Below, in pieces: positions 21,236 through 32,250 of a stretch of 64,000 bases of DNA. The notes under the pieces were generated by a model. That model was not told the DNA's origin. It did no database searches and saw only the letters and a list, made by a program, of their open reading frames with translations. This DNA is from Alviniconcha marisindica (lineage: Eukaryota > Mollusca > Gastropoda > Provannidae), in contig JABMCL010002768.1 in NCBI GenBank assembly GCA_018857735.1, forward strand, positions 27,501-91,500. The letters are read 5' to 3'. Each line of letters starts with the position of its first letter. Within the stretch, counting starts at the first letter, position 1. Position numbers and translations under genes: made by a program.

Positions 21236-22150
21236 AGCCGGACGGTTTCTGTGGAGGTAAAGCAACACTGAAAGGAAAAGGCAGTGTGTAGCCGGCTTCC
21301 AGCATACCGCCAGACAGCAACAAATTAAGCCGGACGGTTTCTGTGGAGGTAAAGCAACACTGAAAGGAAAAGGCAGTGTGTAGCCGGCTTCCAGCATACC
21401 GCCAGACAGCAACAAATTAAGCCGGACGGTTTCTGTGGAGGTAAAGCAACACTGAAAGGAAAAGGTAGTGTGTAGCCGGCTTCCAGCATACCGCCAGACA
21501 GCAACAAATTAAGCCGGACGGTTTCTGTGGAGGTAAAGCAACACTGAAAGGAAAAGGTAGTGTGTAGCCGGCTTCCAGCATACCGCCAGACAGCAACAAA
21601 TTAAGCCGGACGGTTTCTGTGGAGGTAAAGCAACACTGAAAGGAAAAGGTAGTGTGTAGCCGGCTTCCAGCATACCGCCAGACAGCAACAAATTAAGCCG
21701 GACGGTTTCTGTGGAGGTAAAGCAACACTGAAAGGAAAAGGTAGTGTGTAGCCGGCTTCCAGCATACCGCCAGACAGCAACAAATTAAGCCGGACGGTTT
21801 CTGTGGAGGTAAAGCAACACTGAAAGGAAAAGGCAGTGTGTAGCCGGTTCCAGCATACCGCCAGACAGCAACAAATTAAGCCGGACGGTTTCTGTGGAGG
21901 TAAAGCAACACTGAAAGGAAAAGGCAGTGTGTAGCCGGGTTCCAGCATACCGCCAGACAGCAACAAATTAAGCCGGACGGTTTCTGTGGAGGTAAAGCAA
22001 CACTGAAAGGAAAAGGCAGTGTGTAGCCGGGTTCCAGCATACCGCCAGACAGCAACAAATTAAGCCGGACGGTTTCTGTGGAGGTAAAGCAACACTGAAA
22101 GGAAAAGGCAGTGTGTAGCCGGCTTCCAGCATACCGCCAGACAGCAACAA
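21230..22150. repeat. 92-bp chimeric satellite array, 10 copies
   Basis: The period is exactly 92 bp over most units (for example 21325, 21417, 21509 and 21601 for the same point). One part, ccggacggtttctgtggagg with taaagcaacactgaaagg, derives from the dispersed repeat at 21186. The other, gtgtagccggcttccagcat with accgccagacagcaac, derives from the 71-bp satellite core. Units are nearly identical, with a one-base deletion near 21848 and c/t or c/g variants. This suggests recent amplification. Confidence 0.95.
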
Positions 22151-22300
22151 ATTTATGAAACATAATAATAATAATGGGTACCTCGCACGTCTATCCCTTA
22201 TTTACTGGACCTAGGAGCTTTCAAATTATCTCTCTCTCTCTCTCCATTCAAAGAAAAACATTAAAATGTACATTATAATTTTATATAATGTGTGGCCCAG
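22151..22300. other. Spacer with (ATA)n and (CT)n
   Basis: Contains cataataataataatggg, possibly the complement of a retroelement tail, and a (CT) run at 22231-22243. Confidence 0.45.
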
Positions 22301-22400
22301 GGCGTAACACTGTATAGCCGGATTACAGCTTACTGCTAGACAGCAAAATATAGAACACGTGATTATGTACAGTATGTCCCCGGGGCTAGGCATATTCCGT
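22301..22400. repeat. Diverged unit of the 71-bp satellite
   Basis: The sequences tatagccggattacagctta, ctgctagacagcaaaata and tccccggggctaggcata are recognisably the 71-bp unit with many substitutions, an older relic beyond the 92-bp array. Confidence 0.65.
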
Positions 22401-22719
22401 AGCTAAACAAATAACCGCACCGTCTCAGAAAGCACCGAGTCCTTTGCAAAGAATATAACAATGTGATGAGAGGTGGAGGGGGGGGGGGGGGGGGGGGGGG
22501 TAATAATTAGACACTCAATGCTAAATGCAACTTAGCAATTTTATTGTCTTTTTATTTTTTGTAAGTTTTGATTTGAAACTGGTGCGTCTTGAGCTTTACG
22601 GCAACTGTAGATTTTTTGAAATAATATCATGCCTAGGTGCATGATCACAATTCAATGATCTTTAAAGTACGAGGGTGTGAAATTATCGATTGTACTGGTT
22701 TGCTTTTGCCACTGATTTC
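22401..22719. other. Spacer with poly-G run
   Basis: A G-rich run is at 22473-22500. The remainder is AT-rich and lies upstream of the Tc1-like relic. It may include element flank, but no terminal inverted repeat was identified. Confidence 0.45.
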
Positions 22720-23063
22720 ATTGAAAAGAAAGCCTCTGGAAGGATGCTTCACACGCCGCAAAAATCGGAGGTTTAGAGCTGTTGAGCGCGACCGTTGGGG
22801 ACAATTTGGAGTGTCAAGACAGACTGTAATGTTGTGGCTGCATCGTTGCCAGACAACTATAACTATTTCTGACCTACCGCGTAGTGGAGAACCCGAGTAA
22901 CGACACAGCATCGTGATGGTTACGTCACTGCCACACACCTGCGGAAAACATTTCAGCCAGCAATAGCCACTGCTGGCACCATCCCCGGACTGAGAAGAAT
23001 AAATTCTGGTACTGTTAGGTATCAAGCCATGACTGACGCACGTGGTGGCGACACACCGTACTG
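22720..23063 (+). pseudogene. Tc1/mariner transposase, N-terminal remnant
   Basis: One frame ends GQFGVSRQTVMLWLHRCQTT, then TISDLPRSGEPE and a stop. The adjacent frame continues VTTQHRDGYVTATHLRK, then TFQPAIATAGTIPGLRRINS and GTVRYQA. Together these match the paired helix-turn-helix DNA-binding region of Tc1 transposases: VSRQTV, DLPRSGRP-like linker, VTT..RD, then second HTH with IPGLRRINSGTVR. A frameshift near 22895 and a stop at about 23061 end the match, and no DDE catalytic domain follows. The copy cannot be active. Confidence 0.78.
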
Positions 23064-23559
23064 AGCAGGGTCATAATTATTTTCAAAATGACCGCATTCT
23101 GACAGAAGCGGCGGAGGCAACCACCTACGACAATAATATCACTTTTCTTTTCTTTTCTCTTTCTTTTAACTTGTTTCAATATTCCAACAATGGAAGGAAT
23201 GTTTTTCTGCTCAGATTGTGTTACATACGGTCAATTTCATATATATAGTAAACGTTATAATAATAATAATAATCACAACACCGATAATAATCATAATAAT
23301 GAATACATTTTCTATAGCGCTATTCCCCGCTGAGAGAGCTCAACGTGCTTGTTCGCATACATGTACATAATATACACCATTTACATCTATGACAATTATT
23401 ATATGACGCAATTACGTAATACATCCTTAATAAACTGCACTAAAATAAAACACATCGTGTTGAATATTGGAATGCTGCTTAAGAACAAAGCCGAAACGAA
23501 ATCTTATGCAGAGGAGAATATTGTAATAAGAACTTTCTTGGTTATCACTTAATAATTTA
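23064..23559. other. AT-rich spacer with microsatellite and retroelement tail
   Basis: Contains (TAA)n around 23258-23300, then tctatagcgctattccccg and gagagagctcaacgtgc, the complement of a CR1/L2-type 3' end. No gene is recognised. Confidence 0.5.
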
Positions 23560-24275
23560 CATTAAAGTTCTTCACGATAGCAGGGTTTTTCTTCTGCTGA
23601 ATGCTTTATACACAAATAAGGCAAGATTTGTCAGGGTACGTTCAATTTGTGTAGCTAAGAGCAATACCAACTGAAATTCATAGGAGTTATCAAAATATTT
23701 TGGCTCTATATACCCATGTCTTAAATGATCAAATGCAGGGCAACAAAATGAACTTCATTATCCATATCCGACAGGCACAATGGACATTTCAGTTCTTCGA
23801 CATTATAAACTTTGAATCTTGCTCTATGCACTTTAATATCTAACGCCCAAAATCTGAATCTCGTCAATGTATACCTTATGTTAAATTTAACATTATATAG
23901 GGTTGAACGCCAGTCTGTGTTAGGCAAATCTGTCACTGGTGTTTATATGGTCCGCTGGCACATAATGGTTTACGAACATTAGTCACCCAGTCAGTTTTTT
24001 CCCCTTTGATCCAAACTCAATAACATTTTATAGCTCTCAAAGACAGTCTGTGCTCCACCATGCGCGTCAATTGTAATCGGTATTTTATACAGCGAGCACT
24101 TGCGTTAATTTAGATAGGAAACCTTCCAACTTCTCCATAAACGAGATCGTTGGGGTTCTCCTGTCCACACGTAAACAACGTTTCAAACCAATGTACGCTA
24201 TCAATCACCGAAGAGCCACTCTCCAGACCCCAGATCTCTGCTCCATAGAGAACAATTGCTACACTTGAGCATCAA
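23560..24275 (-). mobile_element. LINE fragment, RT thumb to C-terminal zinc knuckle
   Basis: The minus strand reads LYGAEIWGLESGSSVID, VHWFETLF, NPNDLVYGEVGRFP, then TRFRFWALDIKVHRARFKVY and VEELKCPLCLSDMDNEVHFV. The order (LYGAEIWG block, PNxLVYGExGR block, CPLC...EVHFV knuckle) matches the region downstream of the RT catalytic core in CR1-like elements. Several stops and frameshifts break it. It abuts the long (CA)n at 24283. Confidence 0.72.
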
Positions 24276-24279
24276 AAAT

Positions 24280-24535
<256 letters not shown>

Positions 24536-24537
<2 letters not shown>

Positions 24538-24959
24538 TGATCACACGCGCACACAGTCACAAACACGCATGGCGCCTCAGCTCGATGAGCGAGTAAATTT
24601 TCGAACACAACAAAATTTGTAGGTCTTGTACCAATTTTTTATTTTTATTATGATGTGAGAGAAAGTAAAAAGCTAGTGAGTTGCCTAAAGTTTACTGTTA
24701 TCGGGAATCGGCTTTCTGCCAGGAGTGGCTTGGGAGGTTTTCCGCGAAATATTTTTCGAGAACACTTCCGTAACTGTATTACCTAGAGCAGATGATGTAT
24801 AAAAAATAAAAGGATAAAAAAGAAAGACAACTCTTTATAAGTGCAAAAATCTGAAAATAAAACAACAAAAACAGAATAAAGTAAATAAAACAGTTGCCCG
24901 GTTTTAATCCGCCACCGACAATAACATCGTCAGTGTTGCAACTAAATGCAAATTTAAAG
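24536..24959. other. Unclassified AT-rich spacer
   Basis: A-rich sequence without a recognised gene or repeat. Confidence 0.5.
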
Positions 24960-25195
24960 CACTGAACTCGAGCTATTTTGAAATGGGCAGATCAAAGTTG
25001 GGTATCGAGCTATTTTGAAATGGGCAGATCAAAGTTAGGTATCGTGCTATTTTGAAATGGGCAGATCAAAGCTGGGTATCGTGCTATTTTGAAATGGGTA
25101 TACCAAAGTTGAGTATCGAGCTATTCTGAAATGGGTATACCAAAGTTGAGTATCGAGCTATTTTGTAAAAGGGTAGATCAAAGTTGAGTAGTTAA
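24960..25195. repeat. 37-bp minisatellite array, about 6 copies
   Basis: The unit gagctattttgaaatgggca followed by gatcaaagttgggtatc is 37 bp. Later units change gcagatc to gtatacc. Confidence 0.92.
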
Positions 25196-25489
25196 CTAGT
25201 TTTTATTTAATTTAATAAACATCGAAAAAGGCGACACAATTATTATCAATCGGCAGTCACACTGAACCGGCAGTTGAATGCGAGAGACAGCGGTGAAGAC
25301 GCATCCGACCAATTTCAAATTGCGTGCGTTAAGCAGCCATTTCAGATTTATTATTACCTCTTTTCTTTTTTCTTTTTTTGCAAACAGGCGCGGGATTGTT
25401 ATCAACCTAATGATATTAGTATTTGTTGCACCCTCCTGAAAGAAGGCGACAGGTTTAAACAGTCCGTTGGGGTGAAAAAACAAGGGTCT
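25196..25489. other. Unclassified spacer
   Basis: Two overlapping 77-102 codon frames on opposite strands show no family resemblance. A T-rich stretch lies at 25360-25380. Confidence 0.4.
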
Positions 25490-25756
25490 GATGGGGCGAC
25501 ACATTAACTACAGCCCGTTGGGGTGACAGAATAACTACAGCCTGATGGGGTGACACATTAATTACAGCCTGTTGGAGTGACATATACATATACTATAAGC
25601 TGATGGGGTGACACATTAACTATACTACAATATGATGGGTTGACACATTAAATATACTATAATATGATGGGGTGACACATTAACTACAGCCTGATGGAGT
25701 GACATATACATGTACTACAAGCTGACGGGGTGACACATTAAATATACTACAATCTA
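25490..25756. repeat. Minisatellite with tgatggggtgacacattaa core, left block
   Basis: Units of about 26-35 bp share gatggggtgacacattaa with tactacagcc or atactacaat spacers. The same family continues at 26252-26310 and 26525-26700, so this is the left part of an interrupted array. Confidence 0.88.
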
Positions 25757-26109
25757 TTATCCGGGACGTCTGTGGAATAACGGAACCAAGTCTGAAAGTG
25801 GGAAACTGGTTGCATCCTGCCAGAAACCGGTTCCGATGATTCCTGCACACCAGCTTGCTTCCAGACCAGGTGTGTTTGGCCAAACCCTGACCAGACTACC
25901 CAGATAGTATCCAGGTCAGTTTTGCGCAATAAAAATTATGGTCCATGCCTTCTTTGCAAAAACCGAATCAAAACGGATGCGGGAAGTCGGATCCGGCATA
26001 TACCGTCCGGGCCAATTCTGGCTGCACGCTGGCCGTAATGGCCATAACTGGCCATAACCAAAACGCTTCCGGATCAGATCCGGTAAAGATATATATCTAA
26101 TATATCTAT

Positions 26110-26164
<55 letters not shown>

Positions 26165-26251
26165 CCCAAGGAAGGCAGTAACAAATCAACCTTCGAGGAA
26201 GGCAGTCTGCCGAAAATTTGGGAACTTTATGCCAACTTGTGTATATATATA
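25757..26251. other. Unidentified block interrupting the 28-bp array, with (TA)n
   Basis: About 490 bp unlike the array. The left part contains gaaactggttgcatcctgcc, gccggc-poor sequence with repeated ggccat steps (26028-26060) and tccggatcagatccgg, a palindrome. A (TA)n tract of about 70 bp (26092-26163) follows, then ggaaggcagt twice (26170 and 26199). It may be a non-autonomous element; the array resumes at 26252 with gcaagctgatggggtga. Confidence 0.5.
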
Positions 26252-26310
26252 TTGCAAGCTGATGGGGTGATACATTAACTACAGTCTTATTGGTTACACA
26301 TTATTCAAAC
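26252..26310. repeat. Two units of the 28-bp minisatellite
   Basis: The sequences gctgatggggtgatacatta and actacagtcttattggttac are array units immediately right of the 490-bp block. Confidence 0.75.
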
Positions 26311-26524
26311 ACATAAACAGAGCGCTAATTTACTATGACGACACAAAACGTGCTTGCACTGCACACGTTTCAGTTGTACTGCCATATTAGATTAGCGTTC
26401 TTTTTAACCGTTTATGTGTTTGGATCTTATTTCAGAACGTTAGCAGTCCTCCTTGATTTTCTTCTTCTTTGTATGTTTGTTGTTATTGTTGTTGTTGTTC
26501 TGTTGTTGTTGTTTTTGGGGGGGG
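26311..26524. other. Dispersed-repeat segment within the array
   Basis: At 26393-26450 the sequence (agcgttc, tttatgtgtttggatctta, cagaacgttagcagtc) matches 32780-32975 and in part 54219-54252. A GTT-rich stretch and a G run (26517-26525) follow. Confidence 0.55.
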
Positions 26525-26700
26525 GATGGGGTACACATTAACTACAGTTCGACTGGGTGACACATTAACTACAGTTCGATTGGGTGACACATTAACTACA
26601 GTTCGATTGGGTGACACATTTACTACAGTTCGATTGGGTGACACATTAACTAAAGTCTGATGGAATGACACGTTAACCACAGTGGGACATATTTTTATCA
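26525..26700. repeat. 28-bp minisatellite, right block
   Basis: The unit actacagttcgattgggtga followed by cacattaa is 28 bp and is repeated about six times, more homogeneous than the left block. Confidence 0.9.
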
Positions 26701-26878
26701 GTTTTCATTGTTTGCAGATCTTTCTCATTATTTCTTTTGGCAAATGTTTTCAGTATTCGAAACGAATGCCCAAAAGCCTTATAGTCGTCCACTGTAAACT
26801 ACGCACGGCCCCGTAACACTAACCTGTCTCAATTGGCCTTAGCGAGTGAAACTGACTGAATAAATGCTGAAACAAATC

Positions 26879-26933
<55 letters not shown>

Positions 26934-26938
26934 CACAC

Positions 26939-26993
<55 letters not shown>
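26879..26993. repeat. (CA)n microsatellite
   Basis: About 115 bp of CA with a central aacacacaac interruption. Confidence 0.98.
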
Positions 26994-26996
<3 letters not shown>

Positions 26997-27033
26997 CAGC
27001 GGCAAAAAAGCACAAAACAACACAAAAACACAT

Positions 27034-27705
27034 TCAGGAGCCGCTCTCCACTGACCTGGCACTGACTGCCAACAAGGATACTGAGCGCTCGACAAGAACA
27101 CTGCTTAGTTCTAAAGAAGGACACACCAGAGAGTGCTCAGGACGGCAGACTGCCAACAAGGATACTGAGTGCTCGACAAGAACACTGCTTAGTTCTAAAG
27201 AAGGACACACCAGAGAGTGCTCAGGACGGCAGACTGCCAACAAGGATACTCAGTGAGTGCTCGACAAGAACACTGCTTAGTTCTAAAGAAGGACACACCA
27301 GAGAGTGCTCAGGACGGCACTGACTGCCAACAAGGATACTCAGTGAGTGCTCGACAAGAACACTGCTTAGTTCTAAAGAAGGACACACCAGAGAGTGCTC
27401 AGGACGGCACTGACTGCCAACAAGGATACTCAGTGAGTGCTCGACAAGAGCACTGCTTAGTTCTAAAGAAGGACACACCAGAGAGTGCTCAGGACGGCAC
27501 TGACTGCCAACAAGGATACTCACTGAGTGAGTGCTCGACAAGAACACTGCTTAGTTCTAAACTGAGAAGGACACACCAGAGAGTGCTCAGGACGGCACTG
27601 ACTGCCAACAAGGATACTCACTGAGTGAGTGCTCGACAAGAACACTGCTTAGTTCTAAAGAAGGACACACCAGTGAGTGCTCAGGACGGCACTGACTGCC
27701 CGCAA
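27034..27705. repeat. 90-bp minisatellite array, about 7.5 copies
   Basis: The anchor gagagtgctcaggacggc recurs at 27131, 27216, 27301 and 27391. Early units are 85 bp and later units are 90 bp or more through insertion of gtgag or ctgag. Each unit contains gactgccaacaaggatact, gctcgacaagaacactgc and ttagttctaaagaaggacac. Confidence 0.94.
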
Positions 27706-28864
27706 CTGGCAAGGACAGAGACCAGTCAATTACTGAAAAGGACTGACACGGCGACTGCTCAGTAACAAGCCGGACAGCACTGACCCGGACTGGCAGTTAT
27801 TGCCGTTAACCATGCCGCTGCAATAACTGACACTGACTGACTGACTGACCTGTATGAGGAGGATCCGCTGGCTGCGGGACGGGCTGGCCGAGTGAGGTCC
27901 GAACAGTGATGTCATGTTGCGTCCACTCAGTCAATCTTTAAATAGGGAGCAATCACGGCAGGGAGCCCGCTGCACTGAGAATTACGGGCAAACACAAGAT
28001 GTTGGCGACTTTAAATCACTCGCTAAAACACTCGCCGGCCGCCACGCTGCCTTGAAGCAAATCCGGCCCGACCGCCTTGTGGGGATTCCTTCTCCTTCCA
28101 TTTTCGCCTTCTTGTTAGGATTTCATTTTCTCTTCTTCGGATTTTTTCCCTTTCTTTCTTTCTTTTTCTCGTCTTGGCTGTGATTTCTAGCACCTCAATC
28201 ATCTCGTTTCTTGGCGTTTGCATGTCTTGCCGACGTGAGCCAAGAAGCGTTACAGCTGCGTACTGATTGGAGAGAAGCTGCACAGCTGCACGCTGATTGG
28301 TCTACACCTCGGGGAAGCCGGGCAACGGTTCGGAAGTGGCGGAGGGATACACGGCACAAACGGCGCGTGCATCCTCAGCACGAAGCCGTAGAGACGCGAG
28401 GACTCGAAACGAGAGAGAAATTGCTATCACAGGGACGCCCCTCAACGTCTTCCATGCTACCGTCTTGAGCGTGGAGCCGTCGTTCGCCCCCTTCCCCCTC
28501 CCCCCTCCAACGATCACCTCGTTGGCCGCCCTTTCTCCTCCCCACCACCGCCCCGATCACGGCCCCGGCCGCGCGCCTGCAGAAGGAGAGAGAGCCATGA
28601 CGGGTTCCGAGCTGCACGTGCCTTGGACCTGCTGTAGGCTGCGAGCCACGTGGCCGCCAGTCAACAAACGGTCGACTGACAACGTAGCCGTGTCGTCTTG
28701 CTAGGGTTAGTGGACAGCAGTGAAACTGGCGAATGACAAGAGCGGCGCATCATGTTACAGTGAAACGCGACAAAAAAAGAAAAGAAAAAAGTCTCAGTCA
28801 TCCTTTAGGGTTAGGGGATGGCAAGAAACTGGATTGTTTGGTTCAGTTCAGTTCAGTTGAAGAT
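27706..28864. other. CpG-rich region, possible promoter-type island
   Basis: From about 27850 to 28720 the sequence is GC- and CpG-rich compared with neighbours, without tandem repetition. Two inverted CCAAT motifs (ctgattgg at 28264 and 28292), a tttaaata at 27939 and a CG-dense stretch near 28545-28575 are present. Short open frames occur in several directions and none is recognised. A host promoter or first-exon region is possible but not shown. Position 28690 and 28805-28816 carry gggttag motifs. Confidence 0.35.
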
Positions 28865-29099
28865 GGTATCTATACGCTCACAAAAGCCCGTAATTATGCA
28901 CTCCATCCCGTTTCTCAGAAGTTTCCCCACCGTCGCCTTCCAAATGGTTCCAGTCTTCGTCTGATTGACGACGGCCCTCTCTCGCCTGCAGATACCGTCT
29001 GAAGCTCCTCAACACTTCAGATCTTCCGAGCAGTAAGCCACTTGTGACGGCTGCTTTGCCAGCCAGTCTATCGGCTGCTCGATCAGGGCAGTACCACAC
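28865..29099 (-). mobile_element. C-terminal fragment of an RNase H-bearing LINE (I/Nimb-like)
   Basis: The minus strand reads WYCPDRAADRLAGKAAVTSG followed by LLLGRSEVLRSFRRYLQ, the end of the RNase H domain and the following C-terminal region. After a frame change it reads RAVVNQTKTGTIWKATVGKL, then LRNGME. In relatives a GHAGVxGNE-type stretch precedes ADRLA; here it is deleted. The 3' end is followed by a short TGAAC-type tail (plus strand ggttcagttcagttcagttg, 28840-28859). Confidence 0.72.
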
Positions 29100-29109
29100 C
29101 CACGGGAGT

Positions 29110-29216
29110 GGGATTTATTTTACAGAAGCAGAGAGAGACAGACAGACAGAGACAGAGAGAGAGAGACAGGGACACAGAGAGAGAAGGGCGGGGGGGGGGG
29201 GGGGGGGGGGGGAGAA
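29110..29216. repeat. (GA)-rich tract and poly-G run
   Basis: Purine-rich cagagagagacagacagaca sequence is followed by a G run of about 24 bases interrupted by one C (29188-29212). Confidence 0.9.
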
Positions 29217-29278
29217 AAATGAGCAGTTGCCAGGGCAGAGGGCAGCAGTTGACTTGTCCGTGACCACTGAAAACTGAA

Positions 29279-29458
29279 ATGGCGCAGAAAGATACAGTGC
29301 AATACTGGGTCGACTCAGTGGAGAAAACATTGTCGGAAGGCGCAGAACTTGATGATCGATGCAGTGTAAGTGACACGGCCTACTTCCTGGATCTCACAGG
29401 AAATAAGGTGACCATGAACATCCCAGTCAGCCCGACGTCCCACAGAGTGACCAGGTGA
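29279..29458 (+). CDS. Candidate first coding exon of an unrecognised gene
   Basis: An ATG in a good initiation context (A at -3, G at +4) opens a 59-codon frame beginning MAQKDTVQYWVDSVEKTLSE. The composition is balanced and not repeat-driven. After 29 codons a strong 5' splice-site-like sequence, AGT|GTAAGT at 29366, would end an exon in phase 0. Unspliced, the frame continues to a TGA at 29456. It lies just downstream of a CpG-rich, CCAAT-bearing region, as a vertebrate- or mollusc-type first exon would, but a LINE fragment and a poly-G tract intervene. I recognise no family and see no convincing second exon. It could equally be a chance frame or part of an unknown element. Confidence 0.3.
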   Translation: MAQKDTVQYWVDSVEKTLSEGAELDDRCSVSDTAYFLDLTGNKVTMNIPVSPTSHRVTR

Positions 29459-31029
29459 CACGAATGACAAGAGTGACCAGGGAATGGTACCGCTCTGGCG
29501 TGTCCCTGAACATCCCAGTGGTCTGTTGTAAGGTTTACAGGGTTTGGTTTTTCTTGTCTAACCCTGTTTTCTAATTACGTCTTTAAGTCTATTTTTTTCT
29601 CGCGTATTTCTTCAATCATCCCTAAGAGGTTTATTCTTTCAACTTGATAATTCTTTCCACATTTCCGACGAATAACAACTAAAACAGAATGTGACACCAC
29701 ACGGTAGACAGAATACAATTACCGGAGAGACGCTGAATGACAGACAGACCTCAAGCACGACACATTATCAGACTTGGTTTTCATGCTGTGAATTACAGAG
29801 AGGGAATTAGTCATCTTAAATATTTTATTAAGACACCACTGAAACTAATATTCTAAATGTCAAAGCGATAAACCACATAAAAAAGCCAAACAATCAAAGG
29901 TGAATAATCATACATGGATATATCTTGGGGTGATAGTAAATATCACGTTTACTAATCCTAAGTAGCCGTGAGGGAGAGGTGGACTGCTAGAAGTAATCCT
30001 AAAAGAATATGAATGGTATAGGAGCAGAGTCCTGGGAGAAGGGCTGAGAAAAGTGTCCGGCTGAGAGAAGTGCTTAGATAATTTTGGAGGCGTACTGGGA
30101 GAAATCCTGGGAGAAGTCACTTGTCTGGGGGGGAACTCGATCTTTTATACCATTTCTATTATTAACTGACGTAAATGTGACGTTGCTTTCTTACCAGCCT
30201 TCATTCTTCGACTATTTCCGCGGATTCACCAAAACCTAATGGCGTAATTTCCTATACTGGTTCTACTAGTATTACTACGCGTGATGTGCTCCGCCATAGT
30301 TCCTTAACTACCTCTTTCTTATTACTATTTCTCCACCGAACACGTGAGGGGACCTTCACGCGGCACTCTGCTCCTTACCATAAATTATATTATAGATCGG
30401 TACCTATAACTTATATAAAACAAGTAGTCCCTAGAGATCTGGGATCATCGCTAATGAACATATCTGTGTTTTGCCTTTGTCAGACCCAGTCTTGACCTGA
30501 CTTATCTAGTCCCACTTTCGCCCATATACTGACGTCTGTATTCCTGACTCTGTGGAAAGGGGGTTAATACTCATCTCTGTCGTCCTTACTCCTAGCACCA
30601 TTAACGCTTAGTCATTTTACCTGTTTGTCTCTGACATTCACTCGCCTGTACCCATAATCTATGAACCAAGACAAGTCTATTTTCCCTATTCCTATCATTA
30701 GATATAATTTATATATTAGAATATTTTTACTCTGATATATAAGCCTGTAGCAGCTCGGAGTATAGGTTGGCATGTTTCGCCCACTGCTAAGGACTCCATC
30801 TTTCTCATCAAGTTCTGCCTTCCTGGTTCAGTCCACATCGCGCCTTTTTCCAGACACTCGTCCAACCCAAAGCGATGCCCGTGACATGAACAGCATACCA
30901 CACCTTTACCTGCGGCTTGATCAGATGCCGTGTTCAACTCTTATATGACCTTCGTGGCTGATTGAGTGTTAAATGTCAGCCAGACAGTTACTAACGACAG
31001 GTAAATTTGTTGACATGTCACTTTATTAA
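29459..31029. other. Unclassified region, no recognised gene
   Basis: A local duplication of gaacatcccagt (29417 and 29508) lies next to the candidate exon. At 29985-30115 gagaagt/gggagaag motifs recur. A TATA-like ttatataaaac is near 30412. A minus-strand frame at 30716-30937 contains VVCCSCHGHRFGLDE, which is not low-complexity but was not assignable. Confidence 0.4.
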
Positions 31030-32250
31030 TTTCTTGTCGTCCCACATGTACTTAAATTTTGGTTTGGTAAAGTCCCGATGTAACTAATTGCATGTAAGTG
31101 ACGAGCAATTTTGTTGACTTGTTCCACTTTTGTAGACGATAAGTAACTTCATTAACTTCTTGACGTCCCACTGTTACTGATAAGTAATTAAGAACGTGTT
31201 ATTACCCCACCTTTACTGAAGAAACTTAACTTCAAAAACCTGTTGTCACGCCACCGTTGCTGACGAGAATTAACTAAGACTTTTTTGTCACCGCATTTTC
31301 ACTGACTATCGCTATTCATAAGCAACTGAGAACTTTTTATCACCTCGCCTATACTGACGATAAACAATTTCATTAACTTGGTGTCATCTCACCGTTACTG
31401 ACGATAATAAACTTTATAACTGGTCATCTCACCGTTACTGACGATAAAAAAAAACATTAACTTCTTGTCATCTCACCTTTGCTGACGATACGTCACTTCA
31501 TAAGCTTGTCATCTCATCGTCACTGACCATAAGTAACTAAGAACGTTTCATCACCCCACCTTTGCTGACGATACGTCACTTCATAAGCTTGTCATCTCAC
31601 CGTTATAGACCATAAGTAACTAAGAACGCTTCATCACCCCACCTTTGCTGACGATACGTAACTTGATTCACTGGTCATCTCACGGTTACTGGCGAAAGGT
31701 AATGTTTTATTACCCACCGTTACTAACAATAAGTAACTTCATTAGCTCGTCATGTCACCAGTACTGACCATAAGTAACTTCATTCGCTGGTCATCCCACC
31801 GTTACTGACGATACGTAACTAAGAACGTTGTATCTCCCCACCTAGCCCTAACTTCATCAGCTCGTCATGTCACCAATACTGACCATAAGTAACTTCATTC
31901 GCTGGTCATCCCACCGTTACTGACAGTAAGTAACTAAGAACATTGTATTACCCCACCTTTGCTGACGATGAGCTTGTAATTTCACCGTTAACAAAAAGAA
32001 ACTGGGAACTTTTTATCACCCTACCTGTACTAACGATAAGTAACATTTTGTTGTTGTGTTCACATCGTTACTGACGATGAATAACTAACAACTTTTTAAC
32101 ACCACATTTTTATTTGACAGTAAGTAACTTCATTTAAAGGAACTATTTATTACGCCCTCATTAAACTGACAATAAGTAACTTCATTAACTTGTCCTACTG
32201 TTAATGACAATAAATAAGATTTTTATTTTATTACACTCTGAGTGTACTCT
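31030..32250. repeat. Large gttactgacgataagtaac minisatellite, block 1
   Basis: Divergent units of roughly 40-90 bp share gttactgacgataagtaact with spacers such as tcatcaccccacc, ttcattaacttg and tgtcatctcacc. Unit length is irregular. The array is interrupted at 32250 and resumes at 33785. Confidence 0.9.

Noticed and set aside
30773..30830. Hammerhead ribozyme on the minus strand (gatgag ... gcgaaac)
   Set aside because: The core has ttgatgag instead of ctgatgag and no stem II could be drawn.
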